From positions 1,984,001-2,048,000 of the forward strand of contig NZ_CP063056.1 in assembly GCF_015356115.1 (NCBI RefSeq): a stretch of DNA of 64,000 nt. Direction: 5' to 3'. The translations under genes were made by a program, and so were the position numbers. Below the pieces are notes generated by a model. That model was not told the DNA's origin, did no database searches, and saw nothing but the letters and a program-made list of their open reading frames with translations. The stretch is from Rodentibacter haemolyticus. GTDB taxonomy: Bacteria > Pseudomonadota > Gammaproteobacteria > Enterobacterales > Pasteurellaceae. Below, piece by piece: positions 24,372 through 32,883 of this stretch. Numbering within the stretch: the first letter of the stretch is position 1; each line of letters begins with the position of its first letter.

Positions 24372-25787
24372 TTATCCCCAAGTTACACTTGTGAATGCAT
24401 CATAAGTTGCCCAAATAAATAGCAAGGCAATGATAAATAAAATGATTTTTTCCCAACGGGTTAGATTAAATTTTCCGCCTTGATATTGATAGCGGGAGTA
24501 AAGGAAAAGCGCGATTCCCGGCACATATAACAACGCGGAAAGTAACAAATAATCTAACCCTGCGGCATATAAAATCCACAAACCGTAAACCGAAGCCATA
24601 AAGCCGGTAAGTTTGATATACCAAGCCGCTTTTTGTTGTACGGCAAGTTTGAATAAATAAGCCCCGATGAGGAAGTAAGGTACTAAGATCATTGAGGTGG
24701 AAATAAGCAATAAAGCGTTATAGCTTTTCCCTGTGAGCAATACCAAAACTAAACAAAATTGCACCACAAAACCGGTAAACCAAAGGGAATTTATCGGTGT
24801 CCCGTTTTTATTGAGTTTGTTGAAAATTTGGGGGAAGGCACCGTTTTTTGCGCCGCGATAAGGCACTTCGGTAGAAAACATCGTCCAACTGATGTATGAG
24901 GCAAGTACGGAGACAATTAAACAGGCTGTAATAATGACTTTACCACTGCCTCCGATCATCGCTTCTAATAACCCTGCCATAGACGGATTGGACATTGCGG
25001 CGATGGTCTCACGGGGTAAAATCCCCAAAGAAAGAACAGTGATTGCGATATAGAGTGTCAACGCGATTAAAATGCCTAATACTGTGGCAAGCCCCACATC
25101 CGAGCGTTTTTTAGCATGTGCCGATAATACCGCCGCACCTTCCACACCGGTAAATACCCAAAGGGTAATCAACATCGTATTTTTTACCTGATCCGTCACG
25201 CCATTGTTTAATGACGTGGCTTTTACATCGTGATTAAAGGTTTCGGGATTGAAATACCATAACGCAAGCAAGATGAATAGCACGAGAGGAAATACTTTCA
25301 CAAAAGTCGCAATAAGATTGACCGTGGCGGCTTCTTTTACGCCTTTGGCAATTAAAATATGCACAAGCCATACGATAACCGAAGAGCCGATAAAAGAGTA
25401 AAAAGTATTTCCCTGCCCAAAAATGACAGCACTTTCACTGTCCGTAAACATTCCTAAGCCTTCAAAAGCAACCACCAGATAGCCTACGATACCGATGGTT
25501 GCGCACAACCAATATCCCCAAGCCGACATAAACCCCATTAGTTCGCCAAAGCCTTCACGTGCGTAAGTATAAATGCCGCCGTCTAATTCAGGACGTAATC
25601 GAGAAATAAAAAAGAAAGATAGACCAAGAAAAATAATGCCTATGCCGGTAATGCCCCAACCGATAATTAAAGCTTCGGAACCTGCAACTTCCGCCATATT
25701 TTGTGGCAAGCTGAAGATACCGGACCCAATCATAGAGCTTAATACTAATGCCGTTAGCGATAGTAAGCCGATTTTTTTGTGTGACAT
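24372..25787 (-). CDS. Basic amino acid antiporter, APC superfamily (ArcD/arginine:ornithine-like)
   Basis: A 471-residue membrane protein with about twelve segments. It starts KKIGLLSLTALVLSSMIGSG, with the APC motif GSGIFSLPQNMAE in segment 1. WVFTGVEGAAVLSAHAKKRSDVG in segment 6 and SWTMFSTEVPYRGAKNGAFP are typical of basic amino acid/polyamine antiporters, including ArcD-type arginine:ornithine exchangers. No arginine deiminase genes are adjacent, so the substrate is uncertain. A possible ArgR box lies at 25812-25825, just upstream. Confidence 0.82.
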   Translation of the reverse strand: MSHKKIGLLSLTALVLSSMIGSGIFSLPQNMAEVAGSEALIIGWGITGIGIIFLGLSFFFISRLRPELDGGIYTYAREGFGELMGFMSAWGYWLCATIGIVGYLVVAFEGLGMFTDSESAVIFGQGNTFYSFIGSSVIVWLVHILIAKGVKEAATVNLIATFVKVFPLVLFILLALWYFNPETFNHDVKATSLNNGVTDQVKNTMLITLWVFTGVEGAAVLSAHAKKRSDVGLATVLGILIALTLYIAITVLSLGILPRETIAAMSNPSMAGLLEAMIGGSGKVIITACLIVSVLASYISWTMFSTEVPYRGAKNGAFPQIFNKLNKNGTPINSLWFTGFVVQFCLVLVLLTGKSYNALLLISTSMILVPYFLIGAYLFKLAVQQKAAWYIKLTGFMASVYGLWILYAAGLDYLLLSALLYVPGIALFLYSRYQYQGGKFNLTRWEKIILFIIALLFIWATYDAFTSVTWG

Positions 25788-25811
25788 AATTAATGCTTTC
25801 CTGAAAATTGA

Positions 25812-25825
25812 TTAAATTTAATTCA
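25812..25825. promoter_or_regulatory. Possible ArgR box upstream of the antiporter
   Basis: On the minus strand TGAATTAAATTTAA matches 12 of 14 ARG-box core positions, 25 bp before the start codon. The region is AT-rich, so a chance match is quite possible. Confidence 0.3.
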
Positions 25826-25835
25826 TTGTAATTCA

Positions 25836-26411
25836 CTACAAAATTTCTTTTATGCGTTGTTGTAGCGCCGGTACGACCTCTTGTTCAAACCACGGGTTTT
25901 TCTTTAACCACATTTGATTACGTGGGGAAGGATGGACGAGAGGTAAAAAGTGCGGTAGAAATTTGCGATAATTTTTTACCGTATCCGTTACATTCAAGTT
26001 GTTGTGCGGTAAATAATATTTTTGTGCGTATTGCCCGATTAAAATCGTGAGTTCAACATTAGGCAAGTTGGCGAGAATTTGCGGATGCCATTTTTCGGCA
26101 AAGCCTTTACGTGGCGGTAGATCACCTGATTTCCCTTTTCCCGGATAGTAAAAATCCATCGGAATAACGGCGAGGGATTCGGAATGATAGAACGTCTCAC
26201 GATCAATCCCAAGCCATTCACGTAAACGATCACCGCTTTTATCGTTCCAATAAAGACGGGTTTGTTCCGCTTTTAAACCGGGAGCTTGCCCGACAATGTT
26301 GATCCGTGCGGTGGTTGGGGCGGCAAAAAGCGGTTTAATACCACGGGAAGTGAAAGACGCATTTTCAGGGGCAGAGATGATTGCTGCGGTGATTTCTTCT
26401 AATGTTTGCAT
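25836..26411 (-). CDS. Uracil-DNA glycosylase superfamily protein
   Basis: A 191-residue cytoplasmic protein. It has the N-terminal motif INIVGQAPGLKAEQTRLYWN (the GxAPG-type motif A), SGDRLREWLGID, and the C-terminal VHPSPRNQMW (motif B, H-P-S-P), the layout of small UDG-superfamily proteins. Motif A lacks the GQDPYH of family 1 UNG, so it is a divergent member. Activity on uracil is plausible but not certain. It lies between the antiporter and mmuM on the same strand. Confidence 0.8.
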   Translation of the reverse strand: MQTLEEITAAIISAPENASFTSRGIKPLFAAPTTARINIVGQAPGLKAEQTRLYWNDKSGDRLREWLGIDRETFYHSESLAVIPMDFYYPGKGKSGDLPPRKGFAEKWHPQILANLPNVELTILIGQYAQKYYLPHNNLNVTDTVKNYRKFLPHFLPLVHPSPRNQMWLKKNPWFEQEVVPALQQRIKEIL

Positions 26412-26453
26412 CGTTTTCTCATTATCTGTTTTAGGGTAGCCAATATTGATTAT

Positions 26454-27353
26454 TTATTTAAATTTTTCTGCCAAAGTCTGAATATGCTCCGGCCCGATTC
26501 CACAGCAACCGCCTATAATAGTCGCGCCGTTTTCCAGCCATTTTTCAGCCCACACGAGGTATTGTTGCGGATTGAGATCGTCACGAATTTCATCTAATCC
26601 GTCATTTGCCGTTGCGTCTTTAGGCTGAGGAGGGAAAGCATTGGCGTAAGCGCCGATACGGATTTCTGTCGCTTGATTTATTTTCAAGATTTCCAGTGTA
26701 ACCCTCAGTGCTTGTTGAATGACTTCGGGTTGGCAGCAGTTAAATAAAATGGCTTCCACGCCTAATTCAATCATTTTTTCTACCGCACTTTGCACTGTTT
26801 CACCGGAACGTAAGCGGGGAATATCCGTTGGTTCATCATCTTCAAGCGTGAAAGAAACCCATAGCGGGCGATGATCTTTGGGTAATAAGGGTTTAATGGC
26901 TTGCGGTTCGGTTGCCGAGCTTTGGGTTTCGCACAACCAGAAATCCACATAAGGAGAAAGCCCTTTAATAATAGGTTGGGCGACTTCTTTCACACGTTTT
27001 GGTTCATATAAATCAAAACGATAAGAGCCGAACAGAGGAGGAATAGAGCCTGCGATTTTTACATCGGAAACACGGCTATTTTTGACCGCACTTTTCGCCA
27101 AGCGACCGGCAAGATCTGCAAGCATTTTGCCATCGGCTTGAAAGCGTTGATCGCCAATGTGAAAGGGAACGACGGCATAACTGTTGGTGGTAATTACGCG
27201 TGCGCCACTTTTAATAAAATCTTCATGCACTTGTTGAACGGCGGTCGGTTTTTGATACAGGGCGAGGGCAGACCATTCCGGCTGTTGAAAAGGTGCTTTA
27301 CGGCGTGCCAGTTCACGCCCCATGCCGCCGTCTAAAATAGTGATGTTTGACAT
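26454..27353 (-). CDS. mmuM: Homocysteine S-methyltransferase family protein
   Basis: Probably transfers a methyl group to homocysteine, using S-methylmethionine or SAM as donor. The 299-residue product starts MSNITILDGGMGRELARR and has the zinc-binding cysteines in LFNCCQPE and IIGGCCGIGPEHI, the pattern of the family. ITTNSYAVVPFHI lies where related enzymes have TN-Y. It is shorter than cobalamin-dependent MetH and lacks a cobalamin domain. The physiological donor is inferred from the family. Confidence 0.82.
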   Translation of the reverse strand: MSNITILDGGMGRELARRKAPFQQPEWSALALYQKPTAVQQVHEDFIKSGARVITTNSYAVVPFHIGDQRFQADGKMLADLAGRLAKSAVKNSRVSDVKIAGSIPPLFGSYRFDLYEPKRVKEVAQPIIKGLSPYVDFWLCETQSSATEPQAIKPLLPKDHRPLWVSFTLEDDEPTDIPRLRSGETVQSAVEKMIELGVEAILFNCCQPEVIQQALRVTLEILKINQATEIRIGAYANAFPPQPKDATANDGLDEIRDDLNPQQYLVWAEKWLENGATIIGGCCGIGPEHIQTLAEKFK

Positions 27354-27369
27354 ATTCTCTTTCTCTTAT

Positions 27370-27398
27370 TTAAAAAATACCGCACTAAAAAGTGCGGT
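27370..27398 (-). terminator. Uptake-signal hairpin terminator after ychF
   Basis: On the minus strand ACCGCACT / AGTGCGGT with a TTTT loop, followed by ATTTTTTAAA. It ends the pth-ychF unit just before mmuM. Confidence 0.8.
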
Positions 27399-27415
27399 CG
27401 GTTTTGGTCATGTTT

Positions 27416-28507
27416 TTACACATTGAAACGGAAGTGCATTACATCGCCGTCTTGCACGATATAATCTTTCCCTTCTAAACGCCACTTACCCGCTTCTTTT
27501 GCACCGTTTTCGCCTTTAAATTGAATGAAATCATCATAAGCGATCACTTCGGCGCGGATAAAACCTTTTTCGAAGTCAGTATGAATAACGGCAGCGGCTT
27601 TCGGTGCGGTTGCACCAACGGAAACCGTCCACGCGCGGACTTCTTTTACACCGGCGGTAAAGTAAGTTTGCAGGTTTAATAGAGCATAACCTGCACGAAT
27701 GACACGGTTTAGCCCCGGTTCGTCAATACCTAAATCCTGTAAAAACTCGGTTTTTTCTTCATCGTCTAATTCTGCGATTTCCGCTTCAATGGCGGCACAA
27801 ACAGGGACAACCACAGAACCCTCTTTTTCGGCAAATTCACGCACTTTATCAAGGTATGGATTGTTTTCAAAGCCGTCTTCATTCACATTGGCGATATACA
27901 TTGTCGGTTTAAGGGTTAGGAAGTTATAGCTTTTAATCGCCAACAATTCTTCTTTATCAAGTGGGACTGAGCGGATCATTCCTGCTTCTGAAAGTACCGG
28001 CAGAATTTTTTCCATAACGGAAAGCTCGAATTTTGCCTCTTTATCACCGCCTTTAGCACGTTTTTGTAAGCGTTGGATTGCACGTTCGCAGCTATCTAAG
28101 TCAGCAAGCGCCAGTTCGGTATTGATCGTTTCAATGTCGCTTAAAGGATCGATTTTTCCTGCAACGTGTACGATATCATCATTCTCAAAACAACGTACAA
28201 CATGACCGATAGCATCCGTTTCACGGATATTGGCGAGAAATTTATTTCCCAAGCCTTCGCCTTTGCTCGCCCCTGCAACCAATCCTGCAATATCTACAAA
28301 TTCCATTGTGGTTGGCAATACGCGTTCCGGTTTTATGATTTCAGCCAAAGCATCTAAACGCGGATCAGGCATTGGCACTACGCCGGTATTGGGTTCGATA
28401 GTACAGAACGGATAGTTTGCCGCCTCAATGCCGGCTTTGGTGAGTGCGTTAAAGAGGGTGGATTTACCTACATTCGGCAAACCTACGATACCACATTTGA
28501 ATCCCAT
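27416..28507 (-). CDS. ychF: Ribosome-binding ATPase YchF (Obg-related)
   Basis: A 363-residue cytoplasmic P-loop NTPase that prefers ATP to GTP and associates with ribosomes. It starts MGFKCGIVGLPNVGKSTLFN with the G1 motif, and shows FVDIAGLVAGASKGEGLGNK (switch II) and a C-terminal TGS-like domain (ending FNV). The full length equals E. coli YchF. It lies 51 bp downstream of pth on the same strand, a pairing conserved in gammaproteobacteria. Confidence 0.95.
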   Translation of the reverse strand: MGFKCGIVGLPNVGKSTLFNALTKAGIEAANYPFCTIEPNTGVVPMPDPRLDALAEIIKPERVLPTTMEFVDIAGLVAGASKGEGLGNKFLANIRETDAIGHVVRCFENDDIVHVAGKIDPLSDIETINTELALADLDSCERAIQRLQKRAKGGDKEAKFELSVMEKILPVLSEAGMIRSVPLDKEELLAIKSYNFLTLKPTMYIANVNEDGFENNPYLDKVREFAEKEGSVVVPVCAAIEAEIAELDDEEKTEFLQDLGIDEPGLNRVIRAGYALLNLQTYFTAGVKEVRAWTVSVGATAPKAAAVIHTDFEKGFIRAEVIAYDDFIQFKGENGAKEAGKWRLEGKDYIVQDGDVMHFRFNV

Positions 28508-28531
28508 AATTTTTCCTTAATTATTTTGAAT

Positions 28532-28553
28532 AAAACGGTCGTAAGCATGACCG
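28532..28553 (-). terminator. Weak hairpin between pth and ychF
   Basis: On the minus strand CGGTC / GACCG around an 8-nt loop, followed by TTTTATTC. The 5-bp stem is short, so partial read-through from pth into ychF is likely. Confidence 0.35.
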
Positions 28554-28558
28554 CACTT

Positions 28559-29143
28559 TTAAATTTTAAAACCGTTTAAACGATTGGTGGCTTTGACCAT
28601 CCCGTCTTTGAAAATTAATTCTACGCAATTGGCTGCTTCATCTAAGGCTTTCTCAAGCGCTTCGCGATCAGTCGGGGAAGGTTTGTTTAACACATAACCT
28701 GCCACCAAATCACGATGTCCGGGATGACCGATACCTAAGCGTAAGCGGTAGAAATTGTTATTATTGCCGAGTTGCGCCACAATATCTTTCAAGCCGTTAT
28801 GCCCACCATGTCCGCCGCCTTGTTTGAGCTTTGCCGTGCCGGGCGGTAAATCCAACTCATCGTGAATCACCAGAATTTCTTCCGGCTTAATGCGATAAAA
28901 TCCGGCTAATGCCGCCACCGATTTACCGCTTAAATTCATAAATGTTGTCGGTACGAGCAAACGTACTTCGTTACCGTTTATTAAAGTGCGGGCGGTTTTG
29001 CCGAAGAATTTATTTTCAGGGGTTAATGAAACATTAAAACGGCGCGCTAAACGCTCGATCAACCATTCTCCGGCATTATGACGCGTTTCCGCATATTTAT
29101 CGCCGGGATTGCCTAAGCCTACGATGAGTTTAATTTTTGACAT
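28559..29143 (-). CDS. pth: Peptidyl-tRNA hydrolase
   Basis: Releases tRNA from prematurely dropped peptidyl-tRNA. The 194-residue protein begins MSKIKLIVGLGNPGDKYAET and contains RHNAGEW with the catalytic His, FMNLSGKSVAAL, ELDLPPGTAKLKQGGGHGGHNGLKD and RLRLGIGHPGHRD, matching bacterial Pth throughout. It is the first gene of the pth-ychF unit. Confidence 0.95.
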   Translation of the reverse strand: MSKIKLIVGLGNPGDKYAETRHNAGEWLIERLARRFNVSLTPENKFFGKTARTLINGNEVRLLVPTTFMNLSGKSVAALAGFYRIKPEEILVIHDELDLPPGTAKLKQGGGHGGHNGLKDIVAQLGNNNNFYRLRLGIGHPGHRDLVAGYVLNKPSPTDREALEKALDEAANCVELIFKDGMVKATNRLNGFKI

Positions 29144-29203
29144 AGTGCATAATGATGTTAAAAATAGTGGCGCATTGTAGCGAAAAAGCGATAAATTCTC
29201 AAT

Positions 29204-29620
29204 CTATAACGCCAAAACCAATACACCGGATAAAATCAATAAACTTCCTATCACTAATTTCAAACTTAACGGCTCGCCTAAAATGACAACCCCTAAAATA
29301 ATGGCGATAACAACGCTGAGTTTATCAATGGGAGCAACCCAAGAGGCCGGGGCGAGTTGCAGCGCACGATAATAACAAAGCCAGGATAATCCCGTGGCTA
29401 TGCCCGATAAAATCAAAAAGGTAAAGGGTTTTGCGGCGATATGTTGAGGCAGTTGCCATTCGTTTCGGGCGGAAAGAATGCCCGCGGTAACCAATAAAAT
29501 CACGATAGTGCGAATAAATGTAGCAAGATTACTGTTCATTCCTTCCACGCCGAGTTTACCTAAAATTGCCGTAAGACCTGCGAAAAAGGCCGAGCCTATG
29601 GCGAAAAGTACCCAATTCAT
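29204..29620 (-). CDS. Single-domain EamA/DMT-family transporter
   Basis: A 138-residue membrane protein with about five hydrophobic segments forming one EamA domain, half of a usual ten-segment DMT carrier. Conserved positions include GLTAILGKLGVEGMNSN, SGIATGLSWLCYYRALQLAP and KLSVVIAIILGVVILGE. Such short forms are thought to work as homodimers. No partner gene lies beside it, and the substrate is unknown. It is placed divergently from rnfH. Confidence 0.8.
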   Translation of the reverse strand: MNWVLFAIGSAFFAGLTAILGKLGVEGMNSNLATFIRTIVILLVTAGILSARNEWQLPQHIAAKPFTFLILSGIATGLSWLCYYRALQLAPASWVAPIDKLSVVIAIILGVVILGEPLSLKLVIGSLLILSGVLVLAL

Positions 29621-29711
29621 TATGTTTCCTTATTTTTAAATTTAATTCACTATCGTTAAAACTCACGGTATTTTTCGCTATAATAGCCCAAATTTTGGGT
29701 ATGAAGAAATT

Positions 29712-30020
29712 ATGATGAATCAGATTAATATTCAAATCGCCTACGCTCTACCGGAACGCTATTATTTGAAATCTTTCAAAGTAGATGAAGGCACAATGGT
29801 GCAAACGGCAATTCTACAATCGGGCATTTTGCAACAATTTATAGACATTGATCTGCGGGAAAATAAGGTGGGGATCTTCAGCCGTCCGGCAAAATTAACC
29901 GATGTATTAAAAGAGGGCGATCGCATTGAAATTTATCGTCCGTTACTGGCTGATCCGAAAGAAATTCGCCGTAAGCGTGCGGCAGAACAAGCCGCCAAAG
30001 AAAAAGGAGAGAAAAAATGA
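29712..30020 (+). CDS. rnfH: RnfH family ubiquitin-like protein
   Basis: A 102-residue protein with the UPF0125/RnfH beta-grasp fold signature: INIQIAYALPERYYLKSFKV, GIFSRPAKLTDVLKEGDRIE and IYRPLLADPKEIRRKRA. The C-terminal tail is highly charged (KEKGEKK). The cellular role in these organisms is not established. It overlaps the next gene by an ATGA junction (30017-30020), indicating translational coupling with roxA. Confidence 0.88.
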   Translation: MMNQINIQIAYALPERYYLKSFKVDEGTMVQTAILQSGILQQFIDIDLRENKVGIFSRPAKLTDVLKEGDRIEIYRPLLADPKEIRRKRAAEQAAKEKGEKK

Positions 30021-31228
30021 CCGCACTTTCGCATACCGATTTTTGTTTACCCGAACACATTACACCTGAAATTTTTTTGCGTGATTATTGGCAGAAAAAG
30101 CCACTGATTATTCGTAATGGCTTACCGGAAATTGTCGGGCAATTTGAACCTCAAGATATTATTGAGTTGGCGCAAAATGAGGAAGTTACCGCACGTTTAG
30201 TGAAAACTTACGGGGAAGATGATTGGAAAGTATTTTTCAGCCCTTTAACGGAAAAAGATTTTCAGAAATTGCCGGAAAAATGGTCGGTGCTTGTTCAAAA
30301 TATGGAGCAATGGTCGCCGGAGTTAGGGCTACTTTGGAATAAATTCGGCTTTATTCCTCAGTGGCAGCGGGACGATATTATGGTGTCTTACGCACCGAAA
30401 GGCGGTTCGGTGGGTAAACATTATGACGAATATGATGTTTTTCTTGTGCAAGGCTACGGCCAACGCCGCTGGCAGTTAGGTAAATGGTGTGATCCAAGCA
30501 CGGAATTTAAACCGAATCAGCCGATCCGAATTTTTGATGAGATGGGGGAATTGGTTATTGATGAGGTGATGAATCCGGGCGATATTCTTTATATCCCAGC
30601 CCGAATGGCGCATTACGGCGTGGCGGAAAATGATTGCCTGACTTTCTCTTTCGGCTTACGTTATCCGAATCTGAACCAGTTAATTGAGGGTATTGGTAAA
30701 GGTTTTTGCCATCAAGATCCTGATTTAAATTTAAGCGAATTTGATTTTCCGCTTCGTTTGACTCAGTCGGAGCAACGAACCGGTAAACTTGCCGATGAAA
30801 ATATCCGTGCAATGAAACAACAATTACTGGATAAACTTGCGCATTCCGAAGCTTTTGACCTGCTCTTTAAACAAGCGGTAGCGAGTGCAGTGAGTTCACG
30901 CCGATATGAATTATTGGTGCCTGACGAAATAAGTGATCCTGATGAAGTACGGTCGATTTTAGAAGAAGGCGCATGGCTTGCTCAAGATAGCAACTGCAAA
31001 TTGCTTTACACTGAAAATCCCCTCCGAATTTATGCCAACGGCGAATGGTTGGATGAATTGAATCTTATTGAAACGGAGGCGCTAAAACGTTTAGCTGACG
31101 GCGAGGCGTTGGATTGGGCATTTTTAACCGATTTAGTCAGTGGTGCAGAAGATCCTGAAACGGTGATGGCGTTGTTGCTAGACTCCATCTGCAACTGGCT
31201 TGATGATGGTTGGGTGATCATGGACTGA
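30017..31228 (+). CDS. roxA: Ribosomal protein uL16 arginine hydroxylase (JmjC cupin)
   Basis: A 2-oxoglutarate/Fe(II) oxygenase of the RoxA/YcfD family that hydroxylates an arginine of ribosomal protein uL16. The 403-residue protein has the JmjC domain with the iron-binding H-x-D (GKHYDEYDVF) and a later His in PARMAHYGVAEND. YWQKKPLIIRN and GDILYIP are also typical. A C-terminal winged-helix region follows. It overlaps rnfH by 4 bp. The neighbours match H. influenzae, where the homologue sits between rnfH and xseA. Confidence 0.9.
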   Translation: MTALSHTDFCLPEHITPEIFLRDYWQKKPLIIRNGLPEIVGQFEPQDIIELAQNEEVTARLVKTYGEDDWKVFFSPLTEKDFQKLPEKWSVLVQNMEQWSPELGLLWNKFGFIPQWQRDDIMVSYAPKGGSVGKHYDEYDVFLVQGYGQRRWQLGKWCDPSTEFKPNQPIRIFDEMGELVIDEVMNPGDILYIPARMAHYGVAENDCLTFSFGLRYPNLNQLIEGIGKGFCHQDPDLNLSEFDFPLRLTQSEQRTGKLADENIRAMKQQLLDKLAHSEAFDLLFKQAVASAVSSRRYELLVPDEISDPDEVRSILEEGAWLAQDSNCKLLYTENPLRIYANGEWLDELNLIETEALKRLADGEALDWAFLTDLVSGAEDPETVMALLLDSICNWLDDGWVIMD

Positions 31229-31280
31229 TAATAAAATAATGGACTGATTTCCCTTTACTAACGACACTCTGCCCTAATCT

Positions 31281-31321
31281 CGGAGATAAAATTCTCTTTG
31301 TGCAAGTGATACATAATACCG
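31281..31321. repeat. Solo right end of the MITE-like element
   Basis: GGAGATAAAATTCTCTTTGT and the following GCAAGTGATACATAATACCG match the right end of copy B (22596-22629) and, more weakly, that of copy A. No left half is visible in the 50 bp upstream. It lies directly before xseA. Confidence 0.6.
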
Positions 31322-31338
31322 TTTAATCGTAACTCATT

Positions 31339-32658
31339 ATGTCAGAAAATATTTATTCCGTTTCTCAACTCAATAATGCAGCCCGCCAAATCTTAGAGGG
31401 ACATTTCTCACAGATTTGGCTGAGCGGTGAGATTTCTAATTTCACACAACCTGTTTCGGGGCATTGGTATCTTACTTTAAAAGATGAAAATGCACAGGTG
31501 CGCTGCGCTATGTTCCGTATGAAAAATTTGCGTGTGGCGTTTCGTCCGCAAAATGGAATGCAAGTGCTGGTTCGTACCAATGTGAGTTTGTACGAACCAC
31601 GTGGAGACTATCAATTAATTATTGAATCAATGCACCCTGCCGGTGAAGGTTTATTACAGCAGCAATTCGAAACATTGAAAATAAAGCTTGCGGCAGAGGG
31701 ATTATTTGCACAAAATCTCAAGAAAAAGTTACCGCACTTTAGTAAAGCCGTGGGTATTGTTACCTCCTCAACCGGTGCGGCATTACAAGATATTTTACAT
31801 ATTTTGGCACGTCGCGATCCTAGTCTGAAAGTGGTGATTTATCCTACGGCAGTGCAAGGCAGAGAAGCGGCGGAGGAAATCGTGCGGATGATTGAATTGG
31901 CAAATACACGGCAGGAAGTCGATGTGCTTATCGTTGGACGCGGTGGTGGATCACTGGAAGATCTTTGGTGTTTTAACGAAGAAGAGGTGGCGCGTGCGAT
32001 TTTTCGTTCCGTGTTACCGATTATCAGTGCCGTTGGGCATGAAACGGATGTAACCATTGCCGATTTTGTTGCGGATCTTCGTGCGCCAACGCCGTCTGCC
32101 GCTGCGGAATTGGTCAGTCGAAATCAAGATGAACTGTTACAACAATTGAACTATCAACAGCAACGTTTAGCGATGGCATTTGATCGCTTATTTACACAAA
32201 AAAATCAGCGATTAAAACAACTGACTTTACGTTTACAAAATCAACATCCGCAAAATCAGTTGCATATTCAATGGGAAAGAAATGAACATCTTGTTCAACG
32301 TTTACACTTTGCCGTACAACGTCAGTTTGAAAAAACACAGCAAAAATTAACCGCACTTTCCGTTCGATTACGACAAAATCCGCTACCTTATGGTATTCAA
32401 CGCCACCAACAACAGTTGGAACAACTTAAAGTGCGGTTAAATTTCAGTACAAATCGTCAAGTAACCGAACGCCAAAATAAATTGGCGGCTTTATGCGGAA
32501 AACTCGATGGATTAAGTCCATTGAAGGTAATGGCTCGCGGTTATTCCATTGCGGAAAATGCGGAGGGAAAAGCAATCACAAGCGTGAAAGATATACGACA
32601 GGGAGAGTTGCTTACCACAAAAGTAGCGGATGGAAATATTGTGAGTAGAGTGGTGTAA
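31339..32658 (+). CDS. xseA: Exodeoxyribonuclease VII large subunit
   Basis: Subunit of the ssDNA-specific nuclease acting in mismatch repair. The 439-residue protein has an N-terminal OB fold (IYSVSQLNNAARQILEGHFS ... HWYLTLKDENAQVRCAMFR) and the catalytic domain with AVGIVTSSTGAALQDIL, VLIVGRGGGSLEDLWCFNEE and SAVGHETDVTIADFVAD. A Gln/Leu-rich coiled-coil region (about 255-400) follows. Two uptake signals lie inside the gene. The small subunit xseB is not in the window. Confidence 0.95.
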   Translation: MSENIYSVSQLNNAARQILEGHFSQIWLSGEISNFTQPVSGHWYLTLKDENAQVRCAMFRMKNLRVAFRPQNGMQVLVRTNVSLYEPRGDYQLIIESMHPAGEGLLQQQFETLKIKLAAEGLFAQNLKKKLPHFSKAVGIVTSSTGAALQDILHILARRDPSLKVVIYPTAVQGREAAEEIVRMIELANTRQEVDVLIVGRGGGSLEDLWCFNEEEVARAIFRSVLPIISAVGHETDVTIADFVADLRAPTPSAAAELVSRNQDELLQQLNYQQQRLAMAFDRLFTQKNQRLKQLTLRLQNQHPQNQLHIQWERNEHLVQRLHFAVQRQFEKTQQKLTALSVRLRQNPLPYGIQRHQQQLEQLKVRLNFSTNRQVTERQNKLAALCGKLDGLSPLKVMARGYSIAENAEGKAITSVKDIRQGELLTTKVADGNIVSRVV

Positions 32659-32883
32659 GGTTAAGTGATAATAAAATGGCGATATGACATCTCTCCAAAA
32701 TAGAAATAATACTCTTTTATGAGGAAATCACGCCACCATCAAAAATCTTGATTTTATTGGTATTGTTTCAACTTCACCGAATAAGCGTTAGCCGGCTTTC
32801 CCTAAATTTTGACTGGTAAGAATATAGATAAGTCTGTACAATAGCCGACCGTTTTTATTGGATAAATTGATAATTGTAGAAAG

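Noticed and set aside
32659..32883. Possible small RNA or gene in the xseA-miaB gap
   Set aside because: There is no ORF with a ribosome-binding site, no properly spaced promoter and no terminator hairpin, so nothing can be supported.
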